Below are positions 16,902 to 17,082 of a DNA stretch of 17,082 bases, one piece after another. Numbering within the stretch: the first letter of the stretch is position 1; each line of letters begins with the position of its first letter. Origin of the DNA: Zelonia costaricensis (taxonomy: Eukaryota; Euglenozoa; Kinetoplastea; Trypanosomatida; Trypanosomatidae); the NCBI GenBank assembly GCA_030849075.1, contig JASAOO010003008.1:1-17082 (forward strand), given 5' to 3'. The notes under the pieces were generated by a model that worked only from the letters and a program-made list of their open reading frames with translations, was not told the DNA's origin and did no database searches. The position numbers and the translations under genes were made by a program.

Positions 16902-17082
16902 ACTCTCTCTTATCCTTTCTTCGGAGTGGTCTGAGCGCTGCTGCCACGATGCGCGTGTGCTGTGCAGACGGCCAGACCAGCGCACCCGTCCCCGTGTTGC
17001 GCCCCCTGCGCGGAACATGCATATGTTCACTTCAACTCCAAGTCGCAAGAAGCCAAGCTTGCCGCCGCTGACGTGCGTCCCT
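16902..17082 (+). other. Possible plus-strand gene start (acceptor plus open frame), uncertain
   Basis: On the plus strand a pyrimidine tract at 16902-16922 (TCTCTCTTATCCTTTCTTC) is followed by the first AG at 16925-16926, a good trans-splice acceptor pattern. An ATG at 17017, with a second in-frame ATG at 17023, opens a frame that runs off the window (starts MHMFTSTPSRKK). Against it, an earlier ATG at 16949 starts an out-of-frame 40-codon frame ending at 17071. Other readings exist: a plus frame without a start codon but with more Leishmania-like codons near the edge, and minus frames ending at TGA 17028-17026 or 16880-16878 that could be the C-terminus of an upstream minus gene. Confidence 0.22.

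Larger units (their letters stand above)
13770..17082. other. Long gene-poor region, possible strand-switch or long spacer
   Basis: No convincing gene is seen across about 3.3 kb. The plus strand is purine-rich over 13780-15600 and again over 16200-16770, so transcripts from the minus strand would be pyrimidine-rich. Pyrimidine-rich plus-strand patches occur at 15960-16020, 16100-16190 and 16840-16922. Microsatellites are dense: CACT at 14109, GGCGGT at 14371, GT at 14909 and 15469, CACACG near 15080, CA at 15838, 16369 and 16773. The longest frames (for example minus 14120-15274) translate to Leu/Pro/Ser/Cys runs typical of chance frames in such sequence. It is either the 3' UTR and spacer of an upstream minus gene or a divergent strand-switch region. 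Confidence 0.55.

Noticed and set aside
1..17082. tRNA genes, SIDER-type retroposons, bacterial defence or CRISPR systems
   Set aside because: No B-box-like GGTTCGA with a cloverleaf context, no hallmark I could recognise for SIDER elements without an alignment search, and no prokaryotic gene organisation. SIDER presence in 1-809 or 13770-17082 cannot be excluded by eye.

Overview
The window looks like nuclear DNA of a trypanosomatid, most likely Leishmania or a close relative. It is very GC-rich, has two very long intron-free reading frames on one strand, and is packed with GT/CA microsatellites and long polypyrimidine tracts that lead to AG dinucleotides just before start codons, as expected for spliced-leader trans-splicing of polycistronic transcripts. 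I see no bacterial features (Shine-Dalgarno sites, operons, insertion sequences, CRISPR) and no tRNA or rRNA gene. The species call is inference; no marker gene is present.

Layout, read along the transcribed minus strand (high to low coordinates): positions 13770-17082 are long, simple-repeat-rich and without a convincing gene, and contain one assembly gap (N at 15394). A 2070-residue hypothetical protein follows at 13769-7557. Next is a 1.3 kb intergenic region (7556-6258), then an 1815-residue protein at 6257-810, and finally 0.8 kb of 3' flank running off the left edge.

The 1815-residue protein is the clearest call. It carries a YEATS domain of the GAS41/Yaf9 kind (an acyl-lysine histone reader) that can be followed in three separated pieces, interrupted by low-complexity insertions of about 85 and 295 residues. 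Around it are a possible ubiquitin-like N-terminus, RGG-like stretches, a long acidic tract, an AT-hook and a C-terminal helix, which suggests a chromatin-bound nuclear factor. The 2070-residue protein is mostly low complexity. It has islands that weakly resemble degenerate FKBP-type folds and, near the C-terminus, TPR-like helices; this is a hypothesis only.

The two genes probably share a polycistronic unit, but nothing in the sequence shows that the proteins work together. At the right edge the pyrimidine-rich strand changes from minus to plus near 16.8 kb, so the gene-poor region could be a divergent strand-switch (transcription start) region. The last 240 bases are too short to settle this.
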